A stretch of DNA of 46,664 bases from Pseudomonadota bacterium (GTDB taxonomy: Bacteria; Pseudomonadota; Gammaproteobacteria; Xanthomonadales; Rhodanobacteraceae): positions 1 through 46,664 of the forward strand of contig JAKQJM010000019.1 of NCBI GenBank assembly GCA_029561145.1. Reading direction: 5' to 3'. Positions within the stretch are counted from its first letter, which is position 1. Every line of letters starts with the position of its first letter. A program made the position numbers and the translations under genes. Positions 1 through 8,519 of the stretch are shown here, piece by piece. The notes below the pieces were generated by a model. It did not search any database. It was not told where the DNA came from and was given only the letters and a program-made list of their open reading frames with translations.

Positions 1-2377
1 TCCATCGTCCGATCAGCGCATCGACGATGGCCGCGGCCTCGTCCTGGCCATCGTCCAGATGGGCCAGGGCTTGCGCCATGGCCAGGTTCCAGGAGAAATG
101 CAGGAAGTGCCCGGGACCGTAGAATTTCTCTTCGATCTTGACGGAATCGCGATAATAGGAAATCGCCTTGCGCCAGTCCTTCTGCAGGTCGTAGGTAATG
201 GCGCGACGCACCGAGATCAACGCGTTTTGATACGCATCGGGACCGAGCAAGGCGCGCAGTTCGCGTGCAGCCTCGCTCTGCAATGCGTGCGCTTCGTCGA
301 AGCGACCCTGCAGGGCCAGCGCCCAGCCAAGTTCCGCCTGGGAGAACCAGGCGATGCCCGTGCGCAAGCCACCGGTTTCACGACGCAATTTCAGGGCCGC
401 GCGCAAATCGGGTTCGGCGCGGACGCCGTCCCTGGATTCGATCCAGATCTTGCCGCGGCTGGCGAGCAGTTGCGCCAGCGTACTGGGTTCGTTTTCCGGC
501 AAAGCACGTTCAGCTGCATCGAGCGCGGCAATGGCGGATGCCGAATCGCCCGCCTCGCTTTCGAGACGCGACCGGGAAATCAATATATCGGCAAGCTGGG
601 AATTGCGCTCACCCAATTGCAGGCGCGAAATATCGACGCCGCGCTGCAGGACCGCACGCCCTTCATCGAAATCGCGATCGCGACGGAGCACCTCGCCCAG
701 CAGGGTCAGTGGCCGCACCAGTCGCGCGTTCTGGGCACCGAATCGACGTTCGATCAAGGCGACCGCGGAGCGCAAGTGCAACTTGGCAGCGACGTCCTGG
801 CGCAGTTGTTCCTGGACGGCGCCGAGGGAGACCAGGGCGTTGATGGTTTCCGGGTGATCCTCGCCGAGTTGCTTCGAAAGCAAGGCGTAGGCGCTCTCGG
901 CGACGACCTGCGCATCCTTGAACCGGGACAAGGTCAGCAGCGTCGAAGCCGACAGTGCCTTGATGCGGCCCACGGCGACGCTCTCGGGACCTTCTGCTGC
1001 GCTGGCCTGGCGCAGGGCCTGTGCGAAATAGCGTTCGGCGTCTTCATTGCGCAGTTCCTGAAGCGCCAATACCCCGCGCAAGGCATCGATCTCCGCACTC
1101 AGCAAGACGTTGCGGCCATCGGCAACCCTGCTCGCGGCGAGCTCGAGCGTGGCACCCGCTGCGGCGAGTTCGGAGAGATTCAACTGCGTTTCGCCGAGTA
1201 CTCGCAGCAAGCGTGCCTGGCTGGGTGGGTCGTCGGCGAGCTCGCTCTTGACCCGACTGACCGCTTCGGCAACCACCACCGCGGGCTTGCGCGCCGCCTC
1301 GGCGTCGCGCGTCAACGGATCCTGCTCGCGATACAACGCGGCTAGGAAGTCCGAAACGCGCTCGGCGCGCTTGAGCTGGGTCTGCTCCCGGCGCAGTCCG
1401 ATCGTCGTGGCCAGCGCAATGCCGGCGAAGCCAACCACCACCGACGCCAGCAGCCAGCGCCGCACGCGCAATCGCGGTGCGTCGCTCAATCGCTGCAGGC
1501 TGCGACGCACCTCGTCGATACGCGGACGTGCTTCGGGATGGGCATCGAGCAGGCGCGCGACCAGGGTGCGCAAGCCGCGCGGTCCCGGCATGCTGCCGAT
1601 GCGTCCTCGCTCCGGATAGCGCTGCGTGGCCAGCAGGTGTGCGAGTACGCCGTACGCATACAGGTCGACGGCCAGCGTGCCTGCACCCCCGGCTTCGATC
1701 TCGGGCGCCAGATAGCGCGGTGTCCCCGCACTGATCGCGCTGCCCTCGCTGCTCGATTCGAACCCCGCACCGAAGTCCATCAGGATCACGCGGCCTTGCA
1801 GGTCGAGCATGACATTGCTCGCCTTGACGTCGCCATGCACCAGTCCGGCCTGATGCACGGCATCAAGCGCTTCGGCGAGCTCGCGCAACACGCGCAGCAA
1901 CTCGTCTCCGTGCAGGGGGCCGGTGCGATCAAGCCGTGCGCTGAGCGTTTCGCCTTCGATCCAGTCGGTCCACAGACCGGCGCGCCCATCGTGATAGCTG
2001 GCGCCGTGCACGGCGAGCACATTGGGATGGCGGACCCGGGCCAGACGCCGCGCTTCAGCGACGAAGTCGACTCCGCTGGGCAACAGCGCCGCACCCTCGA
2101 CATGGCGGAGCTTGAGCGCGACGGTGCGATCCAGGGTCGGGTCGTAGGCGCGATAGACTGCGCCGAAGCCGCCCTGGCCGGCGAGCTGCAATTGTTGCAA
2201 ATGTCCCCAGCGGGAACCGCCGTCGCTGCGACCGTGCATCGCCTGGGCCAACGACTTGAGCTTGGCCAGACGCCGGGCGAGGTCCGGGTTGCTCAACTCC
2301 AGTTCGACCAGATCGACAGCCTCGCCATCGGCGATGCGCCGCGCGATTTCCAGCTCGGCTTCGTTTTCGGCTGTCAT
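1..2377 (-). CDS. Transmembrane Ser/Thr protein kinase with C-terminal repeat region (partial, runs off left edge)
   Basis: I translated this from the sequence; 792 codons are visible and no stop is reached. The kinase domain spans about residues 60-295: glycine loop GQGGFG (67-72), ATP lysine in VALK (K89), catalytic loop HGDVKASN (D183), DFG at 201-203 and APE at 224-226. HGD replaces HRD, so it is a non-RD kinase. One membrane helix lies at about 309-328, putting the kinase in the cytoplasm. The rest is Ala/Leu/Glu-rich helical sequence of TPR-like character, presumably periplasmic. The start ATG overlaps the stop of the sigma-factor gene (ATGA), so the two are translationally coupled. By analogy with PknS/EcfK of Xanthomonas and PknT/EcfP of Vibrio it probably phosphorylates that sigma factor. 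The family call is firm; the substrate is inferred. Confidence 0.9.
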   Translation of the reverse strand, partial: MTAENEAELEIARRIADGEAVDLVELELSNPDLARRLAKLKSLAQAMHGRSDGGSRWGHLQQLQLAGQGGFGAVYRAYDPTLDRTVALKLRHVEGAALLPSGVDFVAEARRLARVRHPNVLAVHGASYHDGRAGLWTDWIEGETLSARLDRTGPLHGDELLRVLRELAEALDAVHQAGLVHGDVKASNVMLDLQGRVILMDFGAGFESSSEGSAISAGTPRYLAPEIEAGGAGTLAVDLYAYGVLAHLLATQRYPERGRIGSMPGPRGLRTLVARLLDAHPEARPRIDEVRRSLQRLSDAPRLRVRRWLLASVVVGFAGIALATTIGLRREQTQLKRAERVSDFLAALYREQDPLTRDAEAARKPAVVVAEAVSRVKSELADDPPSQARLLRVLGETQLNLSELAAAGATLELAASRVADGRNVLLSAEIDALRGVLALQELRNEDAERYFAQALRQASAAEGPESVAVGRIKALSASTLLTLSRFKDAQVVAESAYALLSKQLGEDHPETINALVSLGAVQEQLRQDVAAKLHLRSAVALIERRFGAQNARLVRPLTLLGEVLRRDRDFDEGRAVLQRGVDISRLQLGERNSQLADILISRSRLESEAGDSASAIAALDAAERALPENEPSTLAQLLASRGKIWIESRDGVRAEPDLRAALKLRRETGGLRTGIAWFSQAELGWALALQGRFDEAHALQSEAARELRALLGPDAYQNALISVRRAITYDLQKDWRKAISYYRDSVKIEEKFYGPGHFLHFSWNLAMAQALAHLDDGQDEAAAIVDALIGRW

Positions 2378-2940
2378 TCGAGATGCGTGGCCAGTTCGAC
2401 CAGGGCCCGCGACACCATCATGCTGGCCGCCGCTTCGCTCGGTCGATCCAGCGCAGAGGCGATTTCCGCATAGCTCATGCCGAATTCGAGTCGAAGCAGG
2501 ACCGCTTCGCGCTTGAGTTCGGGCAGCTTGGCCAGCGCATTCTCGTAGTCCAGCCACTGGCTGGAATCCAGTCGCGGCACCTGCGTCTCCGCACCGGACA
2601 GTTCGACATCTTCCGGCAGGGACTCGACCACGCCGGCACGCCCGACCCGGCGGATTTCACCCCGGATCGCATTCAACAGCGTCGTGCGCAGATAGGCGAG
2701 CAAGGCACCCTCATGGCGGGATTCGAACCGGTCCAGATTCTTCAATGCCGAAAGGAGGGTGATCTGAACAAGATCACTGGTGTCGTTGAGATCGCGTGCG
2801 CGCATCGGCAGCCGGCCGTGCGCCCAGCGCCGCAACATCGGCAGGTAGCGCGCGACCAGGCGCTCGCGCGCCGAACCGTCGCCCTGACGCAGCAGCGAGA
2901 GCAGGGTCGCCGTCGATTCCGGGTTCGGTGCATCGGTCAT
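2374..2940 (-). CDS. ECF-type RNA polymerase sigma factor
   Basis: 188 residues from the ATG at 2940; a TTG six codons upstream is less likely. Region 2 covers about residues 15-95 with the core-binding stretch LNDTSDLVQITLL at 51-63. Region 4 covers about 125-185 with the helix-turn-helix around LPELKREAVLLRLEFGMSYAEIA. The usual acidic DAED or DTDD motif of region 2.2 reads D53-T54-S55-D56, leaving two phosphorylatable residues in the middle. No anti-sigma factor gene lies next to it; the partner is the kinase whose start codon overlaps the stop codon here. That arrangement fits the ECF group controlled by Ser/Thr kinases rather than by anti-sigma factors. Target genes cannot be read from the window. 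Confidence 0.92.
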   Translation of the reverse strand: MTDAPNPESTATLLSLLRQGDGSARERLVARYLPMLRRWAHGRLPMRARDLNDTSDLVQITLLSALKNLDRFESRHEGALLAYLRTTLLNAIRGEIRRVGRAGVVESLPEDVELSGAETQVPRLDSSQWLDYENALAKLPELKREAVLLRLEFGMSYAEIASALDRPSEAAASMMVSRALVELATHLE

Positions 2941-3059
2941 GTGCCGATGGTATGCCAATCCGATTTGTCGCGTCCGTGCGCCGCCGGCCCCGTCGAACCG
3001 AGGTCGTCCGTGCTGCCAGCGCGACCCGGAGCGGTCGCTCCAGGTGAGACCGGGAGGTA

Positions 3060-3072
3060 CATAATCCGGGCA
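3060..3072 (+). promoter_or_regulatory. Possible -10 element giving a leaderless or near-leaderless transcript
   Basis: CATAAT (3060-3065) lies only 6 bases before the ATG at 3072, so transcription from it would begin at about the start codon. No good -35 hexamer is seen 16-18 bases upstream. A GGGAGG at 3052-3057 could instead be a distant ribosome binding site, 14 bases from the ATG. Weak call. Confidence 0.25.
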
Positions 3073-4169
3073 TGCGTACGCACGATCCCGATGACCTGAC
3101 CCGACCCACGCGGATCAAGGGCCGCGGTGCGGCGAGCAATCGCGAAGGACGCTTCGAAGCGCTCGCGACGACCCTCGAGGACGACGGCTGGTATCACGAG
3201 GAAGCCGGCAGGCCGCGTCCGCCGACCCAGGTCGCGATCGAGCGCGCCCGCTCGATCATCAGCCGCAACGAGTCGCCGGACATCCCGTTCACGCAATCGA
3301 TCAATCCGTATCGCGGTTGCGAACACGGCTGCAACTACTGTTATGCGCGACCGACCCATTCCTATCTGAATCTCTCGCCCGGGCTCGATTTCGAAACGCG
3401 CCTGACCGCGAAGACCAATGCCGCCGAGCGCCTGCGCAGCGAACTCGGCAAACCGGGCTATGTCTGCGAACCGATCACGCTCGGTGCCAACACCGACGCC
3501 TACCAGCCGATCGAGCGCGAGTACCGCATCACGCGAGAGATCATCGAGGTGCTGCATGCCTGCAACCATCCGCTGACGATCATCACGAAGAATGCGCTGG
3601 TCGAACGCGATCTCGACCTGCTCGGGCCGATGGCAGCGAAGAATCTCGTCCAGGTTTTCGTCTCGATCAACGCGCTCGACAACCACCTCGCGAGCACGCT
3701 CGAGCCGCGCGCCAGCGCGCCGCACCGTCGCCTGCAGGCGATCGGCAACCTCGTCGCGGCCGGGGTTCCGTGCGGCGTGCTTGTTTCGCCGATCATTCCT
3801 GCGGTCACCGACATGCATATCGAACATGTCCTCGAACAGGCTGCCGCGCTCGGCGCACGCATCGCCGGCTACACGGTGCTGCGGCTTCCGCACGAACTGA
3901 AGACGCTGTTCCGCGAATGGCTGGACCTGCATGTCCCCGATCGCGCCGAGCACGTCATGAGCCTGATTCGGCAGATGCGCGGCGGTCGCGACTACGACTC
4001 CCGCTTTGGTTCGCGCATGCGCGGCGAGGGCGCCTATGCCGACCTGATTCGCCAGCGCTTCCGGCTGGCCTGCCGCAAGCACGGTATCGGCCGCTCGCGC
4101 GAACTCACGCTCGATACGTCACGCTTTGTCGCGCCGAAACCCGATACCCCCCAAGGTAGCCTGTTCTGA
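3072..4169 (+). CDS. PA0069-family radical SAM protein (spore photoproduct lyase-like)
   Basis: 365 residues. The radical SAM cluster motif CEHGCNYC (C83, C87, C90) follows the family signature SINPYRG. LGANTDAYQP and the later TKNALVERDLDLL stretch are also typical of the PA0069/SplB-like branch. It should carry a 4Fe-4S cluster and cleave S-adenosylmethionine in the cytoplasm. The substrate of PA0069 proteins is not known to me; similarity to spore photoproduct lyase hints at nucleic acid repair or modification but does not prove it. It is transcribed away from the sigma factor gene and stands alone. Confidence 0.9.
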   Translation: MRTHDPDDLTRPTRIKGRGAASNREGRFEALATTLEDDGWYHEEAGRPRPPTQVAIERARSIISRNESPDIPFTQSINPYRGCEHGCNYCYARPTHSYLNLSPGLDFETRLTAKTNAAERLRSELGKPGYVCEPITLGANTDAYQPIEREYRITREIIEVLHACNHPLTIITKNALVERDLDLLGPMAAKNLVQVFVSINALDNHLASTLEPRASAPHRRLQAIGNLVAAGVPCGVLVSPIIPAVTDMHIEHVLEQAAALGARIAGYTVLRLPHELKTLFREWLDLHVPDRAEHVMSLIRQMRGGRDYDSRFGSRMRGEGAYADLIRQRFRLACRKHGIGRSRELTLDTSRFVAPKPDTPQGSLF

Positions 4170-4417
4170 GAACCTGGATCGCGACAGTATCGCAATCGCT
4201 GCAGCGATCCTTCGCACCGCGCTTCGGGCAATCGCGAGGTCAGTGCAACGGCGATCGCGTCTCAGCTGCCTCGATCAACAGGTCACGCAGGCACACCGCC
4301 TGCATCGAAGCAGCTCTCATCCCCTTCGCGATCTTCCATCGCCAGCGCGGGCAGGGGCGAAACGGGAACTGCGGTCCTCATGTCGCATGACGGTCATGCC
4401 GCTTGCCCTGCCTTGTC
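4170..4417. other. Intergenic gap between convergent genes, with two short perfect palindromes
   Basis: No convincing gene. Two exact palindromes are present: ATCGCTGCAGCGAT at 4195-4208 and GCATGAC-G-GTCATGC at 4385-4399. Neither is followed by a T-run. They may be terminator stems or protein sites at the 3' ends of the flanking genes. Confidence 0.5.
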
Positions 4418-5593
4418 CTAGGTCGAGATCGCCAGGCGTTCGCCGCGATAGATGCGTGCGGTGATGAAGTAGACGAGGACGGCGGCGAGCGCGGTGCAGG
4501 CGAAGCACAGCGCGATCTCGCTGCCGCTGACCGCTTCGCCACGCATCAAACGCGTGATCGTGACCTGCTGGCCGACCAGGGGCACGGCGTACATCCAGGT
4601 CTCGGTCTTGAACGGGAATATCGACATCAGCATGGTCGGCACGGCCGGCACGAACATGAGCAGGGAGAGATAGGTCTGTGCCTCGCGGAAGGTCTTGGCG
4701 AAGGCCGCCGCGAGCGTCTGCAGCGAGGCGATCAGGAACACCAGGGGCAGCATCACGAGTACGGTCAGCACGGCGAAATGCGGCCCGATCGACAGGCTCA
4801 TGCCGAGCTTCTCGGTCGGCAGGAACAGGCCCGCCAGCGAGAACGCGATGATGCTGAGGACCAGTGTGGTCAGCGCAAACGCGCCGGTCGCGCCGAGTTT
4901 CCCGAGCAGGATCTTCGAGCGCGCGACCGGATTGGCGAACAGCGGTTCGAGCGACTGGCGCTCGCGCTCCCCGGCGGTCGTGTCAATGGCAAGGGCCATG
5001 CCGCCGATGAAGGCGCCGAGGATGAAGAAGTACGGCAGCATCGAGAACATCATGCCGCCGCGCGCCTGCGCCGTGGATTGGTCGCGATCAGCCACGACCA
5101 GCGGGCGCAGGATCGTCGGCGAAAGCCCGCGTGCGATGACGCGCATCGTCGAGGTGCGTTGCGCATAGCTTTCGAGGATGCCGCGCAGGCGCGCGACCGA
5201 GCCCTGCGCATCGCGTTGCGATTCGTCGTAGATCAGTTCGACCTGGGCCGGCTCGCCGCTGTTCCACGAATCGGCATAGGACTCCGGGATGCGCAACACG
5301 AGGTCGGCGTCCTGGTCGCGCACGGCACGCTCGGGATCGCTGATCGACGGCTTGATCACGATGCCGCTCTGTTTCAGCGCATCGACCAGGTTCGGCGCAC
5401 GTTCGGCACCGATCACCGGAACCGGCAATGGCTTGTCGGCCTTGTCGAGCTCGCGCGCGACGATGCCATTGATCAGCAGGACGAAGATCAGTGGCGCCAT
5501 CAGTGGACCGGTCAGCAGGGTGTTCATGACGGTGCGGCGATCGCGCAGGTTCTCGCGCACTTCCTTGAGGAAAACGGTGAGCACGGATTTCAT
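4418..5593 (-). CDS. ABC transporter permease, NatB type (ABC-2 family)
   Basis: 391 residues. One membrane helix near the N terminus (about 20-45, rich in L, F and V) is followed by about 130 non-membrane residues that should lie outside the membrane, then five or so helices from about residue 180 to the end. This is the layout of NatB/YhaP-type ABC-2 permeases. The N-terminal motif KEVRENLRDRRT is typical. Its ATG overlaps the stop of the ATPase gene (ATGA), so the two subunits are made together. NatAB of Bacillus exports sodium; here the substrate is unknown, and the hydrolase gene just upstream leaves open a peptide or lipid substrate. Confidence 0.9.
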   Translation of the reverse strand: MKSVLTVFLKEVRENLRDRRTVMNTLLTGPLMAPLIFVLLINGIVARELDKADKPLPVPVIGAERAPNLVDALKQSGIVIKPSISDPERAVRDQDADLVLRIPESYADSWNSGEPAQVELIYDESQRDAQGSVARLRGILESYAQRTSTMRVIARGLSPTILRPLVVADRDQSTAQARGGMMFSMLPYFFILGAFIGGMALAIDTTAGERERQSLEPLFANPVARSKILLGKLGATGAFALTTLVLSIIAFSLAGLFLPTEKLGMSLSIGPHFAVLTVLVMLPLVFLIASLQTLAAAFAKTFREAQTYLSLLMFVPAVPTMLMSIFPFKTETWMYAVPLVGQQVTITRLMRGEAVSGSEIALCFACTALAAVLVYFITARIYRGERLAIST

Positions 5594-6324
5594 GCGGCGA
5601 GTCCTTCTGCAGAACCGATGACCTTGACGAAGGCATCCTCGAGGTTGGCCGCGCCAGCCTGTTCGCGCAGCGCATCGGGCGAGGCATCCGCGACGACGCG
5701 ACCATGCGCGATGACGACGATGCGGTCACACAAGGCACCGACCTCCTGCATGATGTGGCTGGAGAACAGCACGCAGCGACCCTCGTCCTTGAGGCGGCGA
5801 AGGAATTCGCGCATCGCCCGCGTCGCCATCACGTCGAGGCCATTGGTCGGCTCGTCGAGGATGCAGTTCTTCGGATCGTGGATCAGTGCGCGTGCGATCG
5901 CGGTCTTGACGCGCTGGCCCTGCGAGAAACCGTCGGTGCGGCGCTCGGCGATCTCCTCCATCTCGAGCGCCTTGATCAAGGCCGCGCTGCGGCTCGCGAT
6001 CGTCGCCTCGTCCATGCCCTGCAGGCGGCCGAAGTATTCGATGTTCTCGCGCGAGCTCAGGCGCTTGTACAGGCCGCGCGCGTCGGGCAGCACGCCGAGG
6101 CGCTTGCGCACCGCGATCGGATCGACGGCGGCATCGATGCCATCGACGAGCACCTGGCCGCTATCCGGTTTCATCAGCGTGTAGAGCATGCGCAGGGTCG
6201 TGGTCTTGCCGGCTCCGTTCGGACCGAGCAGGCCGGTGATCTCGCCGTCGCGCGCGGTGAACGAAACGCCATCGACCGCCCTGACCGTGCCGAACGATTT
6301 GTGCAGATCCCTCAGTTCGATCAT
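5590..6324 (-). CDS. ABC transporter ATP-binding protein, NatA type
   Basis: 244 residues. Walker A GPNGAGKTTT at about 37-46, signature FSQGQRVKTAIARAL, Walker B CILDEPTNGLDV and the switch histidine in SSHIMQEV are all intact. The signature reads SQGQ rather than SGGQ, common in NatA-like proteins. The ATG overlaps the stop of the upstream hydrolase gene, and the stop overlaps the ATG of the permease. Hydrolase, ATPase and permease are therefore chained by two ATGA overlaps. It powers the permease encoded next to it at the inner membrane. Confidence 0.93.
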   Translation of the reverse strand: MIELRDLHKSFGTVRAVDGVSFTARDGEITGLLGPNGAGKTTTLRMLYTLMKPDSGQVLVDGIDAAVDPIAVRKRLGVLPDARGLYKRLSSRENIEYFGRLQGMDEATIASRSAALIKALEMEEIAERRTDGFSQGQRVKTAIARALIHDPKNCILDEPTNGLDVMATRAMREFLRRLKDEGRCVLFSSHIMQEVGALCDRIVVIAHGRVVADASPDALREQAGAANLEDAFVKVIGSAEGLAA

Positions 6325-7862
6325 GGCGCGGCTCCGTTGAAATCGATGAAGTGGGGGATCGGACCGAGTTCGTCGACACAGCGTGTGTCGAGCGCCTTCG
6401 GTGCGCGCGTGTCGAGGAACTCGCCCACCAGTTTGGGCAGGCAGCCGCGGCCGATGACGTTGTGCCCCTGGCCCCTGGCGACGATCAGCCTTGCGTTGGC
6501 CAGGGTCGCGACCACCTGTTCGCCGTAGCGCGGTGGGGTGACCGGATCGAGCTCGCCCGAGAGGACGAGAATCGGCGTGTCGCTCTTGCCGGGTTCGTTG
6601 AAATCGGCCGGTCGACTGCCTTGCGGCCAGATCGCGCATTGCGCCTTGACGACCTCGACCATGAGATTGCCGAGCAGGGTCTGATCGGCGGCCGGATCCG
6701 CGCTGAGGCGGTCGGCATCCTCGGCGCAGATCACCGAGAGCTGCATGCCGCTGCCGGCAAGTTCCTCGATGCCCTGGTTGAGGATGCCGAGCTGTCCCAT
6801 CAGCGGCGCGTCGTTGCCGGCCAGCGATTGCGCGACCGCCTGAGGAATCAGGGCGGCCGTTTCGGGCGCGTAGGCGAACATGCGCACGAGGCCGGCCAAT
6901 GCGTAGGCATCGAGACGCTTGTTGTGCGTCGTGAAATCGACCGGATCGGGGAAGCTCACCTGGCGTGGCGTTTCGCGCAAGGAGTCGCGCAGCCGGATCA
7001 GGTTCGCGTACGGATCGGGAAATGCCTTGGCGCAGGCTGGATTTTTCGCGCAGTAGGCGAACTGCGCCTTCAGCGCCTCATCGAGATTGCGCGCGAATTC
7101 GCCGCCGAGCGCGAGTTCGTTCGGGGCGACGCTGTCGAGCACGAGGCTGCGCACGCCTTCCGGATGGCGCTTGAGATACTGCTGGGCGACCCGCGTTCCG
7201 TACGAAACGCCGACCAGGTCGAACTTCGGTGCACCGAGCGCCTGGCGCAGCGCTTCGAGATCCTCGACGGCGTCGGTGGTCGTGTAATAGCGCGGATCGG
7301 CATGCTTGCCGACCTCGGCCAGGCACGTGCGTGTCGCCGATTCGATGCGCACGATGTCGAAGTCGAGGGTCTCGTCCTGCTCGGCCATCGCCGCGCATTG
7401 AAGGGCATTCGAGGCGCCGGTGCCGCGCTGGTCGAGCAGGAGTACATGGCGGTGCTTGCGCGCCGGAGCGAGTGCGGCGGCGATCTGCGGCCAGCTCTCG
7501 ATTGCCGACTGGCCGGGGCCGCCGGCCAGGAACACGATGAAGTCGTCGTCCGCGGCCTGGCTGCTCTTGATCAGGGCCAGCTTGAGATCGAGCGTGCGGC
7601 CTCCTGTCAGCGCGCGATTCTCGGCGACCTTGAACGGTGCGCACCATGCTTCGGTGGTCGCGGCGGAATGCTTGCGCGCGAGTTCACACGCGCTGAAATC
7701 CAGCGTGCCGAAACGGAATGCGGCTGCGTTGGCAGGAATGGAAAACCGGCCGCGCGAACTTTCGGCACTCCCGCTCGCGACAGGCTTCGCCTGCATCCTT
7801 GCATAGCCATAGGCGCCTGCGGCGAGCAGCCCGGCAAGGACGACGAGATGACTTCTTTTCAT
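6321..7862 (-). CDS. Exported or membrane-anchored alpha/beta hydrolase, S33 tripeptidyl aminopeptidase-like
   Basis: 513 residues from the ATG at 7862, chosen because AGGGA lies 10 bases upstream; in-frame alternatives a little further up lack this. An N-terminal hydrophobic segment (residues 4-22) is a signal peptide or anchor. Oxyanion motif GGPGQS is at 114-119 and the nucleophile is S220 in GVSYGT. Acid and base are in SGELDPVTPP and GQGHNV near the C terminus. This matches proline iminopeptidase/TAP-like S33 hydrolases. Several cysteines suggest disulfides and a periplasmic location. It is coupled by ATGA overlap to the NatA-like gene, so its product or substrate is probably linked to the exporter. 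Confidence 0.88.
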   Translation of the reverse strand: MKRSHLVVLAGLLAAGAYGYARMQAKPVASGSAESSRGRFSIPANAAAFRFGTLDFSACELARKHSAATTEAWCAPFKVAENRALTGGRTLDLKLALIKSSQAADDDFIVFLAGGPGQSAIESWPQIAAALAPARKHRHVLLLDQRGTGASNALQCAAMAEQDETLDFDIVRIESATRTCLAEVGKHADPRYYTTTDAVEDLEALRQALGAPKFDLVGVSYGTRVAQQYLKRHPEGVRSLVLDSVAPNELALGGEFARNLDEALKAQFAYCAKNPACAKAFPDPYANLIRLRDSLRETPRQVSFPDPVDFTTHNKRLDAYALAGLVRMFAYAPETAALIPQAVAQSLAGNDAPLMGQLGILNQGIEELAGSGMQLSVICAEDADRLSADPAADQTLLGNLMVEVVKAQCAIWPQGSRPADFNEPGKSDTPILVLSGELDPVTPPRYGEQVVATLANARLIVARGQGHNVIGRGCLPKLVGEFLDTRAPKALDTRCVDELGPIPHFIDFNGAAP

Positions 7863-7920
7863 TTTTGCAATGTCCCTGGACATGACGCGACACATGATGA
7901 AATCAGGCGGTGCCGATTGC

Positions 7921-8307
7921 TCAGCACCAGTAGCGATAGCGCATGCGGACCCAGACCTGTGCGCCCGTCCAGCATGCCGCCATGATCAATCCGGCCATCG
8001 GCAGCGAAGTCTCGAGTGCGCCGAACAGGTCGAGGAAGGTCAGCATGACGATCACGCAGAACGACACCGAGAACGCGATCGTCATCGCCTCGACTTCGAC
8101 ACGCTGGCGCAGTTCGTCGCGACGGCGCAGGCGCCGCAGTTCGGCCCAGGCCATCCACGCGATCGACGGCAGCGGGATCAGCGCGGCGAGGATGCGCAAC
8201 GGACCGGGGTCGAGGCGCTTGGTCAGCAGCGCGGCGGCAATGACGCTCACGAAATAGAGCGTGCTGGCCGGCCCCATGTCGATCAGATAGCGTTTCCAGC
8301 GGTTCAT
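7921..8307 (-). CDS. Small integral membrane protein, paralogue of the gene at 8516-8920
   Basis: 128 residues with about four hydrophobic helices and an Arg-rich loop RRLRRRDELRQRVEVEA near residues 58-74. The tail RMRYRYWC is basic. The pattern R-x2-DEL-x2-R-x3-EA-x2-IA is shared with the other small membrane protein of this cluster, so the two are probably duplicates. It follows the XRE regulator gene by 17 bases, in one operon. Short membrane proteins paired with a minimal XRE repressor are common in bacteria, but I know no biochemical role for them. Function unknown. Confidence 0.75.
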   Translation of the reverse strand: MNRWKRYLIDMGPASTLYFVSVIAAALLTKRLDPGPLRILAALIPLPSIAWMAWAELRRLRRRDELRQRVEVEAMTIAFSVSFCVIVMLTFLDLFGALETSLPMAGLIMAACWTGAQVWVRMRYRYWC

Positions 8308-8324
8308 CGGGTCTTGGCTCGGGG

Positions 8325-8519
8325 TCAGGGGTCGGGAGTGAAGATCGCCTCGATCGCCAGGTCGAACAGACGGGCGAGCGCAAAGGCGAGCGGGAGGCTC
8401 GGGTCGTACTTTCCGGTTTCGATCGCGTTGACGGTCTGCCGCGAGACGGACAGGCGATCGGCCAGTTCGGCCTGCGACCAGCCGCGCCCGGCACGCAGTT
8501 CGCGCACGCGGTTGTTCAT
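8325..8519 (-). CDS. Minimal XRE-family HTH transcriptional regulator
   Basis: 64 residues, almost only a helix-turn-helix: MNNRVRELRAGRGWSQAEL at the N terminus, recognition region LSVSRQTVNAIETGKYDPSL, and the acidic/hydrophobic end IEAIFTPDP typical of YgzD-like regulators. Its ATG overlaps the stop of the upstream membrane protein gene (ATGA). It most likely binds the two 18-bp palindromes in front of the operon and represses its own transcription, as expected for a dimeric XRE protein. The sites are seen; the binding is inferred. Confidence 0.9.
   Translation of the reverse strand: MNNRVRELRAGRGWSQAELADRLSVSRQTVNAIETGKYDPSLPLAFALARLFDLAIEAIFTPDP

Noticed and set aside
59-1345. 428-residue plus-strand open frame
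   Set aside because: It is antisense to the kinase gene, whose motifs are unmistakable on the minus strand. Long shadow frames are expected at this GC content.
4403-6184. 593-residue plus-strand open frame
   Set aside because: Antisense to both ABC transporter genes; composition is His/Gln/Arg-rich with no recognisable domain.
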